In this document: piece after piece, positions 42,621 to 56,900 of the stretch | Layout of the letters: the number at the start of each line of letters is the position of its first letter | How positions within the stretch are numbered: the first letter of the stretch is position 1 | Assembly: GCA_002270565.1 (NCBI GenBank) | Contig: NQMI01000049.1 | Span: 59,857 to 123,856 of the forward strand | Source of the DNA: Stenocarpella maydis | Taxonomy: Eukaryota > Ascomycota > Sordariomycetes > Diaporthales > Diaporthaceae | Reading direction: 5' to 3' | DNA: 64,000 nt | Notes under the pieces: model-generated | The model's input: the letters and a program-made list of their open reading frames with translations, nothing else | Databases searched by the model: none | What the model was told of the DNA's origin: nothing | Position numbers and translations under genes: made by a program

Positions 42621-45600
42621 GCAACTCTTGTTTTCTACAGACAGCAGGCCGCGTTGCTTTTCCGTTGGCGTGTTACAAGCCTCATATCCAATGGGTACGC
42701 CGCACTGGAGGCCGAGACTCGGACCCACCCAATATCTCGCGAATCCATCCATACATAGTATTTTGGAACCAACGTGCTTTTCCGGGGACGTACCAAGCAG
42801 AAACGGGCCTTGGTTGGATATGGATTCTGGGTACGCATGCCGTGTGCCCGGAACTCACGCAGATTTCCCACGGGTCGGGATGCGACCTCAGGTCTCGTTT
42901 GCTGCGTTTCAAACCTGTTGTGTGCATGTCGTGTACGTGTCTTGACTAGAAAATCGCGATTGCGGCACTAAAATCGTTCCGCGATCTCTGATCTTGCATG
43001 GTGCACACGTTTGCAAGGGCACTTGGTAGGTAACACTACGCATGTAGCTCCGATACAAGCCGTGGGGAAGCAGGGAAAGCACTTGGAGCATCCTCACGAC
43101 ATCTCAAGGCTGATCAAGAAGCCTAAACCGAAGAGTCCGACGGTGTTTTGTTTTCCGGCTCAAGTGCTATCCGCTAATGAGTAGAACACAATCGTTATTG
43201 TAATTGCTACGGGGTGGCCTCATTTGCATGATACCATGGTGTGGTTGTGCTAGACTGTCCTTCGGACGGTACTACACATCCGCCGCATGGTCTCCGTGGG
43301 TCTGTCAGGAGGGTGTTCAGGTGTTCACCGCTGACACGTTGCATATGTTGTGGAACATAGATCCTTCGATGGAGAAACTAGGCGTCCCACTGATCAGCTG
43401 GCCAGGTCTGATCACCCGGGAACGCGCATTGCGAGTTAAAATGTGGTGCAATATCGATCTACCTTGCCGCAAGAACGGGTTGGAGTGAAAGGGTCGGACT
43501 ATCGAGCCTTCACTACTCCACCTGGGCAGGTGCCAGAGCCTCCTGTTCTGTGCTTTTTTTCTTCTCAGACGGCCTGCCTCATACAATCTTGCGGAATAGA
43601 AGCAAATGAAGATAAATTAAATCACTCAGGCCAGACCGCTGAAACCCTATGGCGGGTATGCGGCTTGCTCGCATGTGGTGTCTCTTTCCTGGTGTTCCCA
43701 ACTAATTGACACTCGCGGCACTTTCCTTTATCCATGGCCCTTTCAAAGGCAATGGCCCACTCCTGAAAGATAGGGTACTCAGCGACTTGGCTTGATTTAA
43801 CAGTTTTGAACCTAGATCTGGATTTATTGCATGCGTTGACGGAAAGCTATTGACATCGGATTCCATGAGGATTCATCAAGTCCATGGAATGGCTCCCTGG
43901 ATTGGTCTGGGCATTGACCAGCACACGCAGTATAGTAACACAATACTATCAAAACTGTAGGCACTCCTTGGGGCCAAGCCGTCTATCTGCTGGCAAATGC
44001 GAGCCCCTCTTTGCCTGCTGGTTCTCTGTTTCCAAGATGAACACTAGCGCCGCTGCTCCCAGAGCCAGAATCTATTACCAGCAGAAAAGTTACATATGAG
44101 CGAGCACAGCCCAAGGATAATAAGCTTGTGAACTTCTGCGTACGGGCGGCAGCTCGACTCCTCCGATGTCTCAGCCACCGGGATCGAAAGAACCTCGGGT
44201 TGGACTTTCAGCACCGGAGGGCTCAATTCATTAAGAAAGAACATTCGCGATATCGCCGTTGAAAGGTCTAGAGCCTCGCTCCACGGAAAACTATTGGTTT
44301 GACGGGAAAGATGGATACATGCTCCCTTCTCAAGTTATCTGCGTTGGTATCTGTCACACAGGAACAAGGTTCCAATGTTCTGTTCGCTTCAATGCATGTG
44401 GCACATTAACGGAAGACCGGATGGTTTTCAGGAGACCCTATTGTTTAATGGCCAGGTGCGAACCTCTTTGTTTGCGAATCTGAACAGCGCCATTGACCTC
44501 ACTACCCTGTAGACCTTCAAGTTGCGCTCAACGGCACTTGGCGTTTTCAACCTCTTCAACGCAGGCAAACGTCACTCCATACTAAAGCCTAACCAGTCAC
44601 TCTAAGGTCTCACCGCTCAATCTTGATGTCGCCGTGATTGCATATCCAGCTCAGTGAGATCCCCATGTTGTGGTGGTTTCTCCAAAGTTGCCAATCACTG
44701 GTCCTCGTGAGTTCGACCGTCCAAATCTCAAAACTCACCGGTCTTGTTACATGTTGGCTTTCAGACCGTCGTCGTCAGCAACCCAGATGCCCGGAGGAAG
44801 ACCTCGAATCCCGAATTCGCAGGCCCAGGTGGCAATTTCGCCTACATCTATTGATGTACCAACTCAACCGTTGATTACTTGATACCTTATACAATAGCGA
44901 GTCGAGGGTGTAGGTCGCAAAGCAGCTTCTCGAGTCATTATTTAACCCGCTTTGGAATAAGAAACCCCCTCCCGGAGCCTATGTCTCAAATGCCATGGCC
45001 ACACTATAGTGTGAATCCACGCTGTATTTGAATGAAACTTCTTCCACGGTTCTTTAAAAACTGGCTCTCAATGCCGCAGATAAACCGCATATGTTTGAGC
45101 GATGCTAATTTATCGAGCTTACCTAGGTATCCAACATCAATCCAAGTTGAGGCGTCGACAGACAACTTGACGGAAACGAGTGGGCCGGCACACATATATT
45201 GCGGATTTGCTATTTCCCTAGAATAGTCTATGAATGTAACTTAGCTCACCATACTACCCAGACGGTTCGCTAAAAACGTCGACTTCTGATTGGTAGTAAT
45301 CAAGTCTATATGCTAATTAGTCTGTGGGAGAACTTTAACCCAGAGGGCTGGGGGCCTTGGAAGGGGTCCCTTTCCTTTAGGCACGCGAGGGCCTTCGTAG
45401 AAGCCTTCCCTCTGGGCACACGAGGGCCCTCCCTCTAGGTATACAGAGGGCCCTATTAGGTGGCGTGGAGGGGGTTCGCTAGATGAGCAAGTGGACTAAG
45501 TAATGAGTGATGAACCCCTTTTACACCTATTATAATACCCAAGTGAATAGCTCCCAGGGTTCCAGGAGGGGCTTTTCACCTGGTACTGCTGGAAACTAAA

Positions 45601-48359
45601 TAACTCCACCTGCAAAACGATAGGGTACAATCATACAGATCAAGTCCATTACAGAACTCGCTGCAATACGGACCCTTAAATTTACATACTAATAATCAAA
45701 GATATTATCCACGCCTGACTGGCCAATCTAAAATATAGTGCAAGGCTTAGCCAGCCTCAGGTGTGCTCACCCTTCCCAGCCGTGTTGACTCGAGCCTAGG
45801 TGACATCTGGATGGCATCTAATCACTTGAGCCATAGCTGTCGACCAGGTAATGTATCGCACGTGCGCTGCACGCTCCGCGTTAGTTGATGCACACATCTA
45901 ATTTCTTTTGTTGGAGTCCAGTCCACAGTGCCCTCGACCAACTGCTCCAAGCCTGACGCTCTGGAATCCTCGTGGCGTGTTCGCTGGTGATTATACTAGC
46001 ATGTCTGCCGCGCGTAGCATCAATTATCGCCTTTTTGAGTCGGATTTCACAGAGTCCGTGAATCCCTCTTTGATCACCAAGCATACTAATCTGAAGATAG
46101 GACTGCTCCCACACGAGGAAATAGTGTAGGCAATTGCTTTCCTGGAGCGTGCTTGCTCATCCATGCCACCATGTGAGGTCAATAATCACTGCTGATCTCA
46201 TTAGGGCATCCTGCATAATCGACATACAAGTCATCCATTTCCCAGCCTTGGTGGATGCGACCGAGCGCTGCTGTTCAAAAGCAGAGGGAGATAATGGCGC
46301 ACACGTGCAGCTGGGCTCGTTCCATCCATCAGAGAACTGGTGTGAGATCAAGCGGGGTTGCCAAACTGGACTGCATTCCAAAGACGAAGAACGTAGCGTC
46401 CGAGGTCCTTTGTTTTGTATTCTTCTTGGTTTTCAGCGAGACACCAGCCATCCACTCACCCTATAGGCATATTGTAGGCGGAACAGAGCAGGCCGCCCTG
46501 TACCAGCGAACCTGTCGTGCATGTGATTGAGGCAAGTTTAGCCACCGCCTTGGTCCAAGGCTGGTGCTCTGGCATGGTCCGGGCCTCGACGCTTAAAAAA
46601 TAGGCTAGAAAAAATGCCAGACAATGCTGCAATGCACATGTTTATTTGATCGGTGTCTGTTGCGGAATGCTGCATGTGAGCCTGGACTTGTGTGACAACG
46701 GGATGGCCGGGGATTACCGTGGATGAGCATCTACAGCCACCGAGACCGAGCTGCAGACGTGCGGCCTTGATGTCGATCTCGGCCACAGATTCGAGATATG
46801 CCCCATGCTGTCAATCATTCTTCGATTGGCGATGGTCTTGAGGCTCCCGGAAGCCAAGAGTCGTCGCAGTCAAATGTCGTGGGTGTGGCTGAAGCAACCG
46901 CGTGGAGGTCCAAGCAGTGGTAACTGCTCACCACACATCTCCGTACCTGATCATGAGAGGAATGGTCTGACTCTTGGCCTGTGGTGGGCATGAGGCGTCC
47001 AAGGACCCCTTGAGGGCTGGCCCCTGACATGACATCCTCGCTGCAGTTCGGTGATGACCCGAAATGGCCAGTTCGTCAGCACGTACAATGCCTCTTTCCA
47101 GATCAGTCGGTCGTTGGATGTCCGGAAAGCCCCCCGGGGCCGGCTCTTTGGTGGGGGGGGGGTGGATTCCCGAGAGGTGCTTGGGACATCTGCAACAACA
47201 CCACACGAAGGGCGAATGCTGGGCGCGTGAGACTCGAGTGCAACAGGCATAAACCCGAGGCGACTCCCCCTTTGGCTCTTTAGATCGTTTTTCTTTTTTC
47301 TTTTTTTGTTTGTATCGACCAGGACGCGTCTGATGGCAATTCGGTGACATGGCAGGGCCCGTTTTCGTGCTTGTTCCGTTTGATTCCGTTAGACGGGCTG
47401 CCGCTGCCGAGTTTCGGCGGGGTAGCTGGCAGCTCGGGAAAGAAGAGAGGGAAGGCCAAGAGGGAGAGAGTGAGGGGGAGGCTATGACGATGATATAAAC
47501 ATCGGGCAACCCCCACCTTGGCCCGTGTATGAATTGAGATGCGTGCTCTTCCCGATTGACACGAGATTTATTTACCCCGAGACTTGGACGCGCCAGAGTT
47601 CGGCGACTGACGAATATAGCGCCTCTATAATCCAGTGAGTGAACCCATCCCTTCTTTTCTTCTTCCATGCCGTAGCCGCGTGCGCCTCGAGAGAAGAGCT
47701 TGTTACCCCGCTATGACACCACACCCTTCCCTCGCCTCGCCTCGCCTGGCCTCTGCGCCGGCACGTCTCCAAAGTCTGTCCGTCGCATCGCTCGATCCTC
47801 TGGCCCGGAACAGCCGTGGAGAGGTATAGGCCAGTACAGCGTCAGGCCATGAAGTCATCCTGGAGCCCCGGGCTGGGGGGGGGATGTGCGGATGATGTCA
47901 AGCCTGGTTGTAAAAGTGGACTGTGGGTGCGAAGAGGCACCAGGGGAAGCCTCACCGTGCTTAGGGCCTCAGCTCCTGAGGCTTCTACCGCAACTCTCAA
48001 GTCGTCCACTCTCACAGCCCAGGAGCAGCAACAAGGCATCTGCCTGGCTGGGCCTGGGCGAGACACGGGCCAAGAGGACGAGCAGTCCGTCCCCTACCCA
48101 CGTTACCCCTCCACCCCTCCACCCCTCCACCCCTCCAGGCCAGCCCACTCTCTCCCTAGGCCCCGAGGCGGGCGGAAGCTCCCACCCATTTGTGTCATAC
48201 ATACCTACCTAGGTACACTACTCAGCAGGTACCTCACCTCGTACCGGCCCAGGAGAATTTATCGCTCACTTCATAAGAAACACCTCATCGCCTTACAATT
48301 TCTGCGACTCGGTGTCTCCCCAGCCCCACTGACACGCCACCAGGTTCATTCCATTTGTT
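42621..48359. other. Long stretch without recognisable genes
   Basis: Composition is balanced, unlike RIP tracts, yet I find no frame with recognisable content. The longest frame (246 codons, minus, 46928-47668) is low-complexity Ser/Arg/Lys-rich and is not supported. GAGGGCC-rich units near 45385-45455 form a weak minisatellite-like patch. Runs of CCACCCCT at 48110-48139 and a G-run at 47152-47162 are simple sequence. The region may contain diverged or non-coding genes that reading by eye cannot show. Confidence 0.4.
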
Positions 48360-48441
48360 TATAACTCACTCTCCCCTACCCTTTTCACCTCAGCTGTCAC
48401 CGATCCCATCTTGCTCTACTCTACTCTGCCACCACAGCAAT

Positions 48442-48476
<35 letters not shown>

Positions 48477-48539
48477 CACCTACTCGCGACATCTTCCATC
48501 CCACCTTGAAAGCAAAAGATTCCTGAAGCCTCCGACAAC
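48360..48539 (+). promoter_or_regulatory. Pyrimidine-rich leader of aldolase gene
   Basis: A CT-rich tract (48365-48430) just upstream of the start codon is typical of strongly expressed fungal genes. A (CAG)n stretch at 48444-48476 lies in the presumed 5' UTR. Confidence 0.5.
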
Positions 48540-49767
48540 ATGGGTGCCCAAGACGTTCTGTCCCGCAAGGTCGGTGTCATTACCGGTGACGATGTGCTCG
48601 CCCTCTTCAAGCATGCCCGGGAGCACCAGTACGCCATCCCGGCCATCAACGTGACCTCCAGCTCGACCGTCGTCGCGGCCCTCGAGGGTGCTCGTGACGC
48701 CAAGTCCCCCATCATCCTGTATGTTTCCTGGCCCAGACAAATCCCCACCGCCCGCAGCGACTAACGGCTCCTAGGCAAACCTCCCAGGGTGGTGCCGCCT
48801 ACTTCGCCGGCAAGGGCGTTGACAACAAGGACCAGACCGCCTCCATTGCTGGTGGCATCGCCGCAGCACACTACATCCGGGCCATTGCTCCCACATACGG
48901 AATCCCCGTCGTCCTGCACACCGACCACTGCGCCAAGAAGCTCCTGCCATGGCTCGACGGTCTGCTCGACGCTGACGAGAAGTACTTCAAGGAGCACGGC
49001 GAGCCCCTCTTCTCCTCTCACATGATCGACCTGTCTGAGGAGCCCGTCGACTACAACATCCAGACCACCGCCGCCTACCTGAAGCGCGCTGCTCCCATGA
49101 AGCAGTGGCTGGAGATGGAGATCGGCATCACTGGCGGTGAGGAGGACGGTGTGAACAACGAGGACGTTGACAACAACTCCCTGTACACTCAGCCCGAGGA
49201 CATCCTGGCCATCGTCAAGGCCCTCGAGCCCATCAGCCCCTACTTCTCCATCGCAGCTGGCTTCGGCAACGTCCACGGTAAGCACACAGCCCTTCCCCCA
49301 CCCAACTGGCCTCCTGCCCCACCTGCCCACCTTGTGATGCAGTCACTAATACGTCACCCGCCTCAGGTGTGTACAAGCCCGGCAACGTGAAGCTGCACCC
49401 TGAGCTTCTGGGCAAGCACCAGGCGTACGTTAAGGAGCAGCTGTCCAGGAAGGAGGACAAGCCTGTCTTCTTCGTCTTCCACGGCGGCTCCGGCTCCAGC
49501 AAGGACGAGTACCTGCAGGCCATCAAGCTCGGCGTGGTCAAGGTCAACCTGGACACCGACATGCAGTTTGCCTACCTGTCTGGAATTCGTGACTACATCC
49601 TCAACAAGAAGGACTACCTCATGACCCCCGTTGGCAACCCCGACGGCGATGACAAGCCCAACAAGAAGTACTTCGACCCCCGTGTCTGGGTGCGCGAGGG
49701 TGAGAAGACCATGACCAAGCGTCTCGAGGTTGCTCTAAAGGACTTCAACACCGAGAACAAGCTGTAA
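48540..49767 (+). CDS. fba1: Fructose-bisphosphate aldolase, class II
   Basis: Three exons: 48540-48718, 48775-49277, 49367-49767; 360 residues, as in yeast Fba1. Signature blocks are YAIPAINVTSSSTVVAALEG, GGAAYFAGKGV, VVLHTDHCAKKLLPW (His Zn ligands and catalytic Asp), EMEIGITGGEEDGV, FGNVHGVYKPGNVKL, FFVFHGGSGSSKDE and KVNLDTDMQFAYLSG. It is Zn-dependent and splits fructose 1,6-bisphosphate to dihydroxyacetone phosphate and glyceraldehyde 3-phosphate in the cytosol. Codons are strongly biased to C-ending, as expected of a very highly expressed glycolytic gene, and the leader is pyrimidine-rich. Splice sites are canonical (GTATGT..CTAG, GTAAGC..TCAG). Confidence 0.98.
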
Positions 49768-50303
49768 ATTGGTGTTTCGGAGTTGCGCGTGTTTTTCGGC
49801 TGGCCATAGTATCTACGGGAATGCTTTATGAAGTTGAATGGACGTGACACGAGCGTCTAAGGCGGGTGGTCGGGAAGCTTGATTCGGAATGGTGGCGGTC
49901 GGCTCGTCCTGCATCTTGGACGTTGAACTGGAAAGAGAAAAAACAAGATCTCCATTGGGCGGTACCTCAAAATGAACAAGAAATAATCAATGCCTAAGCA
50001 CCATCTGTCACTACCCGACATGCATAGATCCTTGTAGGAATAACTTCCTTATTGCTCTCTACTATTATAATGCCCATATTGTGCCATGCCTGGGAACTGG
50101 CCTGGCAAGTGCGTAAAGCCAGTCCCTGGCTCGAGAATAGGCATGTGTAAATCCGACAACAGACCGCCACGTCTTCCCTCAAACCATCAAATTTGATGCT
50201 GGCTGTTGTTTCGTCATGCCCGAGACGCCTGCGTAATCTAGAAACAACACAGACACAGACACGCACCCCGTAACATCCACATAGTCTCTTACGCCCACCC
50301 GGC
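49768..50303. other. Convergent 3' intergenic region
   Basis: 3' flanks of the aldolase and the OSBP genes; nothing else is seen. Confidence 0.6.
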
Positions 50304-51752
50304 TCACTGGCCCTGGCCTAGGTGTGCCTGCTCGAAGGCAGCGATGGCCTCCTCGTCCAGCGGGGGCTCGGCCCGGACCTTGTCCGCCTTTGCGCTGTCG
50401 AAGCGCCACACGCCGCCGGTTTTGTCGCCGTCACCGTGGTCCGGGACGCCGACGTACTTGGCCAGCTCGGCGAGCACGGGGTCCGGGTCAGTGCGGACGG
50501 TGAAGTAGCGGCGCTGCCACATGCGGCCCTCGGCCTTCTCCTTGGCGCGCAGCTCGCGTTGGGCCGTCTCGATCTTGCCCTTCTCGCGGCCGACGGCGTC
50601 CATGTCGCCCTTGAGGATGGCGGCCGCCACCTTTTGCCAGGCGCGCCGCGACTCGAGCGGGTGCTGGGCCTCGAGGGGCGCAACGGACAGCGCCGTCGAC
50701 TTGGCGGCCACGGCATCGTAAGTCTCGACCAGGTTGGACGAGGAGGCATGCTTGGCGGGGCCCGAGTGGATCTCGAAGGACTTGGTCCACTGGCCCGTCA
50801 CGCTGTACAGCACGTCCTTTTCCTTGCCCGTCGGGTACAGCGCCGCCGTGAAGCTGTTCTTCTTGCCCGAGAGCCACCCCTTGCCGCTGTAGTCGATCTT
50901 GGCCGTGTAACCCGACGACGACGCGATGTATGACGCGCCGTCGAGCTCGATAAAGGGCGACCCGAAGATCAGGCCCTCGACGTGCAGGCTTGGGAGCGAG
51001 ATTAGGAACGTCTCCTTCTCGCCTTCCTTGTCGGGGATGGGCACCGTGAGGATGGCGTGGCCAATCTGCTTGATGTTGATCGTCTTACTGAAGCTTGCCT
51101 TCTGCGCATTGAACCCCTCAAGGTGGACACCCGTGGGCAGGTTGGTGATGCTGTAGGCCGTGGCAGGTGGGTGGTGGCTGCGTGGGAGCAGGGTGGTTAG
51201 TTAGCCTGAGTCGCGCACCAGACGCCTCGCATCGTCGTCCTCCCTACCTGACCTGCTCGCTGATGAGCTCTGTTGTGCCGGCCTCGTCCTCCCATTTCCC
51301 CAGGAACAGCTCCCCAAGGAAGGGGTTGAGGGGCTTCTTCTCGTTGCCGTACTGTTCGCTCCTGCTGGCGTACTGCTGCTTCAGGGTGGTCAAGAACCAC
51401 TTGAGCACCAGCAAGGCCCGCTTCTCGGGGTCGGGCTCCTTCGCGGGCGCGACGAATATTGATGGGTGCTCGCACCAGTACGAGCTGAACTCGGTCAGGC
51501 TGGTCCCTGAGAGGATAAAGGGCGGTGCGGTGAGGCTGGACAGGTCGCCGTTGAACGAGGCGATGGACTATGAAAGCCGGATGGGCCACCGAAGTCAGCG
51601 TCGAGTGTCTCTGCTGCCCGCGGGCGAAGGGCGTCTTGGTGCAGCGGCCACAAGTGGTACAGGGAGTTGCTGCCGCGCCGACATACCTTGAGGAAGGCGG
51701 ACCAGCTGCCGCTCTGGGCCGCCTGCGCATTCTGCTGGGCGGTGTCGGCCAT
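50304..51752 (-). CDS. Oxysterol-binding protein, short Kes1/Osh4 type
   Basis: Three exons: 51687-51752, 51248-51567, 50304-51177; 419 residues, close to the 434 of yeast Kes1. There is no PH domain, ankyrin or FFAT region. The family fingerprint [12 protein letters not shown] is formed across intron 2. Other marks are the N-terminal lid start ([20 protein letters not shown]), [13 protein letters not shown] (lid/core), [29 protein letters not shown] and [13 protein letters not shown]. Such proteins exchange sterol for PI4P between ER and late Golgi membranes. Residues of the PI4P site include the HH pair. Neighbour genes show no link. All junctions keep phase. Confidence 0.95.
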
Positions 51753-53018
51753 CTTGGGCGTCTGTGTGCAGGGTGGTGCAGGCTGAGATGCGTTGGGGAC
51801 GAGGCGAGGTATCTTGGTCTATGCGGCCGAAGGTCTGCCCGCAGTCGTAGGTGGCAATGTCAGCATTCGAGCATGAAATGTACTCTAAGTATGTAGGTCC
51901 AACAGGTCCAGTCTGCCCCCGCCCCCCCCTGAGGCCCTCGGAAGGGTCTTTCCTAGGCGAGATCGGCACGCGATAATAAGATCAGGCGTGGGAGTGGGTA
52001 AGTGGGGTTGCAGATCGTACCTTCGCCAGGAGGCTGTTCTGTGACTGTGTATGTGGAAGTTTGGCTTTGCAACGTGGGACGGTAGTGACCAGGTCCTGAG
52101 AGCATGCGCCTCTACGTGTAGTGCAAGAACAAGTTGTGTATCGTGGCCGAGGCTGTTCGCGGGTTTCCAAACAGCCAGCCAGACAAACAACAACCAAAGA
52201 AGGACGAGGTATTTTCAATGTGTTGTGGTCTAGATGTGATGTCAAAGAATAGGCGCCTCGTAAATAAGGGAGGGCAAACCCTCGCGTCATCTAGGGCCAG
52301 CCCACCCATTCGGCCAAGGCCAGCTCGGCTTATGGGATAACGCGGCAGGTAGTATTGGCATGCTCTCTCGTGACGGCCGTCGAGGTCTCGAGCATGCGGC
52401 CATTCACCTCCCAGATTGCTCGCACTCAACGTCTTGTCGCCTGACGTCAGGACGATCCTCGGGGCTGCCGCATGGGACATGGGAAAACGATAGTCTGGCT
52501 GGGCTCGTTTTCGTCATCCGAACAAGCCACATGCATGCACAGCTCTTGGGTTGGGGAAACATGGCCGCCACATCTTATCTCCAGCCTGGGACCTTGTGCT
52601 CCTCTACTGGGTAATGAAAGTTAATTCGTGACTTCCGGGCGCCACAGTGGGTCAAATGTAACTCTATCAAAAAAACATCAGTTCATTAGCAAATGTCTAT
52701 AAGAGTTAATATACTCACAAATAATCAGCAATTAATTACCCCCCTCAGGCAGCTATATAATCTCACAGCCATAAAGGCATAAAATAAGCTAATTATAATA
52801 GAAATCTTAAGGATATAATCTTTTAAATAAGAAAAATTACATTTTATAACTTTATTTACTAGAGTTATAATTATATAGTATTTATACATTTATACATTTA
52901 TACATTTATACATTTATACATTTATGTATTTATACATTTATACATTTATACATTTATATATTTATATATTTATATATTTATATANCCTTTTAGGTAACTA
53001 AAAGATTTTTAAGCATAG
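51753..53018. other. Promoter of OSBP gene, then AT-rich edge
   Basis: The first ~870 bp are GC-balanced with no recognisable gene. From about 52630 it becomes AT-rich, with the 8-bp tandem repeat at 52880-52984 and one n at 52985. Bases 53014-53018 (CATAG) are the left target duplication of the gypsy element. Confidence 0.55.
52880..52984. repeat. TTATACAT tandem repeat
   Basis: About 12 copies of an 8-bp unit TTATACAT, drifting to TTATATAT near the end, abut a single n at 52985. Confidence 0.9.
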
Positions 53019-53480
53019 TGTTATGAGCCGACACACGTTAGCGGCTGACTACCGCAGAAGACAACCCCGCAGGACGGAAAGTGGCCCCCGAAAAGAGCGC
53101 CCTACCTAATCCGATCAGTAACGCCACCTTATCAGGGTTAGGGTCAGGGACCCACCACGGCTTCGGTCGATCAGGACGAAGCCCACGAAGTCAGAAGGGC
53201 GGCTTCAGTCGATCAGGACGAAGCCAGCGAAGCCATCACCAATTACAAATGAAGAGTCGGAATATATATATGGACATAGTTATCACCATAGTAGATAGCT
53301 TTTGATAGAACAGACTCTTCAGTTATTAATCTAAGTATTTAATCCCAGTATTGGATAGCCTTATAGCTAGTAATCATTATTAGTTAATAATATTACTTAA
53401 TAACTGCCTAATAATATATTCTAAATATAAACCCTTAATCTTTTAGATTTAATATACTTGGAAACCCTTTAATTATTACA
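53019..53480 (+). repeat. 5' LTR of the gypsy element
   Basis: TGTTATGAGCCGACACACG starts it and ATTACA ends it. It contains two direct copies of GGCTTC(G/A)GTCGATCAGGACGA around 53157 and 53204. It is less RIP-mutated than the 3' LTR. Confidence 0.95.
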
Positions 53481-53929
53481 TTTTGATGACTCTTGTTTAT
53501 ATATTGCTATATAGACTTTGAGCAATATTATATATAGAACCCTTTATGATATTAGACTCTGGAATAACCACCCCTACCTGCAACCTTCTCCATAAGCTAG
53601 ATGAACTTACTAATAATGAGACTATAGACCCCTGTGTCTAGGAACTAGTTAATGAGGTTGGATAGTTATGCCTCCTTATAAAAGGATAAGCTTAATATAA
53701 TATAGAAATCAAACAGCTTTAATAGAAAATTACCACCCTTTAGGCAGGAGCTAATATTATTAACACCCTAATCTAAATAAAGGAATATATTAAGCTTAAT
53801 ACTCCAGCCCCCTATAATAGAACTGCGGGATAACTTTAAGTATACTTAATGTAGGTTAGAGCCTACTAGTGCTTCTATGGGCTAGATATATAGCCTAGCG
53901 GAAAAAGGGTTATATATGCATCCTCTTTC

Positions 53930-56900
53930 CTTAAAGGATAAGCCTTAGCTTAGTTTGAACCCTACCTAACCGACTTTATTAATGTGGAATCATTTGAAAC
54001 CTGCAAGCTTGAGATATAGCGGATTTTCAGCAGCTATAAAGGCTATAAGGACGCCCTTAGGTCCCTATTTCAGGACTCAAATAAGGAATAACAGGCAGAA
54101 AGGAACCTAGCGAATTATAAGCAGTATGGTTTAATAATTAACTATATAGCGGAATTCCAATAAATCTATACTAAAATCAACTATACTAATAATATAAAGA
54201 AATTTATATTCTACTACAGATTAAAGAATAAAGTAAAGAATAAACTTAGCAAGGTTATAAACCAACCCAATAACTTTCTATACTATATAGAAATAGCTAT
54301 CTAGATTAATAATAGACTTTATAAATAATGCTTGGAAAAGAAAAAATAAACTTCTAAATAAACCTTATTCCATAAGTATAAACCAAATATAGGAAAGAAG
54401 TATTAGAAGCTAAGCACTTAGTGAGGATAGCATGCAGGACCTATAGAGCTAGATATTGCCTAATGTAAGGATAAGAAAAACATTAAATACTATAATTATA
54501 ATAAGATAGAATACTTTACTTCAGAATGCAGGGCTCTAAAGAAAAATAGGGACTAAAAGTTAGTACCTGAAGGAACCCAACAAGCTAATAAAGCCACCCA
54601 ATAAGCCAATATAGCTACCTGCAGCGCACAAGAACCACCTAGGTCCAAACCATAATAGAAACTTATAAATAAGTATTATATCTATAGAATAACTATATAT
54701 AACTAATATTAGATATACCTAATTTAAGACTTAGATAAAGAATGTAACTCCTATAACCCTAATAAAGGAGACCTTTATAATAATTATTTATACTTCTTAC
54801 AATATATTAAGTCCTAGTGCGAGAAATATTAGAAAGATAAGGTATAATGGCAGCCTATCCTACTAATAAAGAATCCCCAGAAGCCTAGAATGGCACACGC
54901 ATCGCTTAGTTGGATAGCTTGCTTTAATAATAGCTATACTACTTACTATAGTAATAAGGAAGCCACTGGATGGTTTCTTAAGAACGCTTTAGGAAAGTAG
55001 GGAAGAACCCTAGCAGTAGGAAATAGGGAGGAACTCCTGCATTTTAACCCTGGAATAAAAGGAAAACCTGTCCCTTAGGCCATACTTGCGCTACAAACTT
55101 AGTGAAAGGAACTGCAAGACTACCTAGGATAAGCGCCCCTTCTAGCCCTAAGAACTAACATCATAGCAGTTATAATTACAGAAAGACCTTTTGAAGAAAC
55201 TATAAAACAACCTACCCAGGAATGCAGAAGACCAGGAGATGCAGGACGCATATACCCAATATATAACAAGCATTAGAACATCTCCTGGGTATCATGTATC
55301 TATAATGGATGTAAGGAACACATAAGGAAAAAAACCAAGCATGATTAGTTTCCCTAATAATATCTAGGTAAGGATATTAAATATATATATGAGTATAATG
55401 ATTTTAAGAACTAGCACCTGTACTAAAACTATGATAAGATGGGATGCGTCCTAATGAGGCTAGACTCCCGCACACCCTTGAAATGCCTATGAAACCCTGG
55501 CGGATGGGCAAATTGCGATGAACCAATCTGCAAGCTCAAAACTTCAACAATAAAGGAACAGGATCACAGCATACAACGGCTGGTTGATAACTTGCAAGAA
55601 TCACAAAACATCACAAAGCGAAATCTTAAGAGCATTAAGAAGGTCCTAGCAATAGATAAGCAATTAAAAAACTAGAAGGGCTATCTATAAAACCTTAGGT
55701 AGCAACCAACTATATCATGAGATACTTGTGCGCAATAACAAGCGACTATAGCCACCTAATGGCTTAGGTTGAGCTAGAAGTTTACAAGTGCTCAGCACTC
55801 ATTAACAGTGGAGCATAAGGGAATTTTATATCCCTAAGGGTAGTAAATAGATACTATCTATTATAGTATAAGAAAAGGGAACCCTATAGACTTAATATAG
55901 TAGATGGAACTAAAGTATCTTATAGTAATAGAGTTATTAATATAGAGACTAATCCCCTCTTAGTTTGAATTTATAACTATATGAAATTACTATCATTTAA
56001 TATTACTAAGATAGCAAATCATTAGTTAATCTTGGGAATACCTTAGCTAAGAAAGAATAATCCCTAAATTAATTAAACCACTAGCTAGATCTTTTAGGAT
56101 AATGTTATTCCCTAGAAGAAGGTTGCAATTAACGGCAAGGGAAGAAGTTATATCACTAAGGATAGCAAATAAGCAATACACTTAAATGGACCCATAGATA
56201 CCTCTAGGAGCAGATAGAAGGCCTAACTCTAGAAAGATAGAGAAGGATTAGGCCACTTAAGTGCCTCATAAAAGGACCGAAGCTAATTAGAAGATCACTA
56301 CTCCAATACAACTAGTTAGCACATAATATAGGAAACATAATAATACCTCCTTTACCTGGAAGAAGAAAAAGAAGGAGATAAGACTAATAGACTAGCATAG
56401 ATACTAGAAGACTATTATGAATTCAAAAAAGTATTCCAGGAATGACTTAATATTATATTATTATAATATATATAATAGGATTATAAAATACTATTGAAAC
56501 CTGGAATAATACCCTAATTTAAGCCTATTTATAAACTTAATAAAGAATAACTTAAAGCACTTAGGGAATACCTTAATGAAAACCTCTAGAAGAGATTTAT
56601 TAAGCTATTATAATTATTAGTAGGATACCTAATCCTCTTTATACTAAAGAAGAATAGCAAGCTATAACTTTATATTAACTACTAATAATTAAATAATATC
56701 ACAATTAAGAACCAATACCCTCTCCCGCTCATTAAGGAACTATAGGATTAACTTAGAGGAGCAAAATGGTTCACAGTACTTAACTTAAAGTATGGATATA
56801 ACCTTATTTAAATGAAAAAAGAAGAAGAATGAAAGATAGCATTTAAGATATACTATAGATATTATAAGATAATGGTTATATCTNAAATGTTAAGGATATT

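Noticed and set aside
46928..47668. 246-codon minus frame
   Set aside because: It has low-complexity Ser/Lys/Arg stretches, no domain, no promoter or intron evidence and interrupted neighbours; possible but unsupported.
48761..49330. 189-codon minus frame
   Set aside because: It is antisense of the aldolase exon 2, arising from strong C-ending codon use.
52880..53018. CRISPR-like array (regular 8-bp repeats)
   Set aside because: The units are contiguous without spacers in a fungal genome; it is an ordinary microsatellite.
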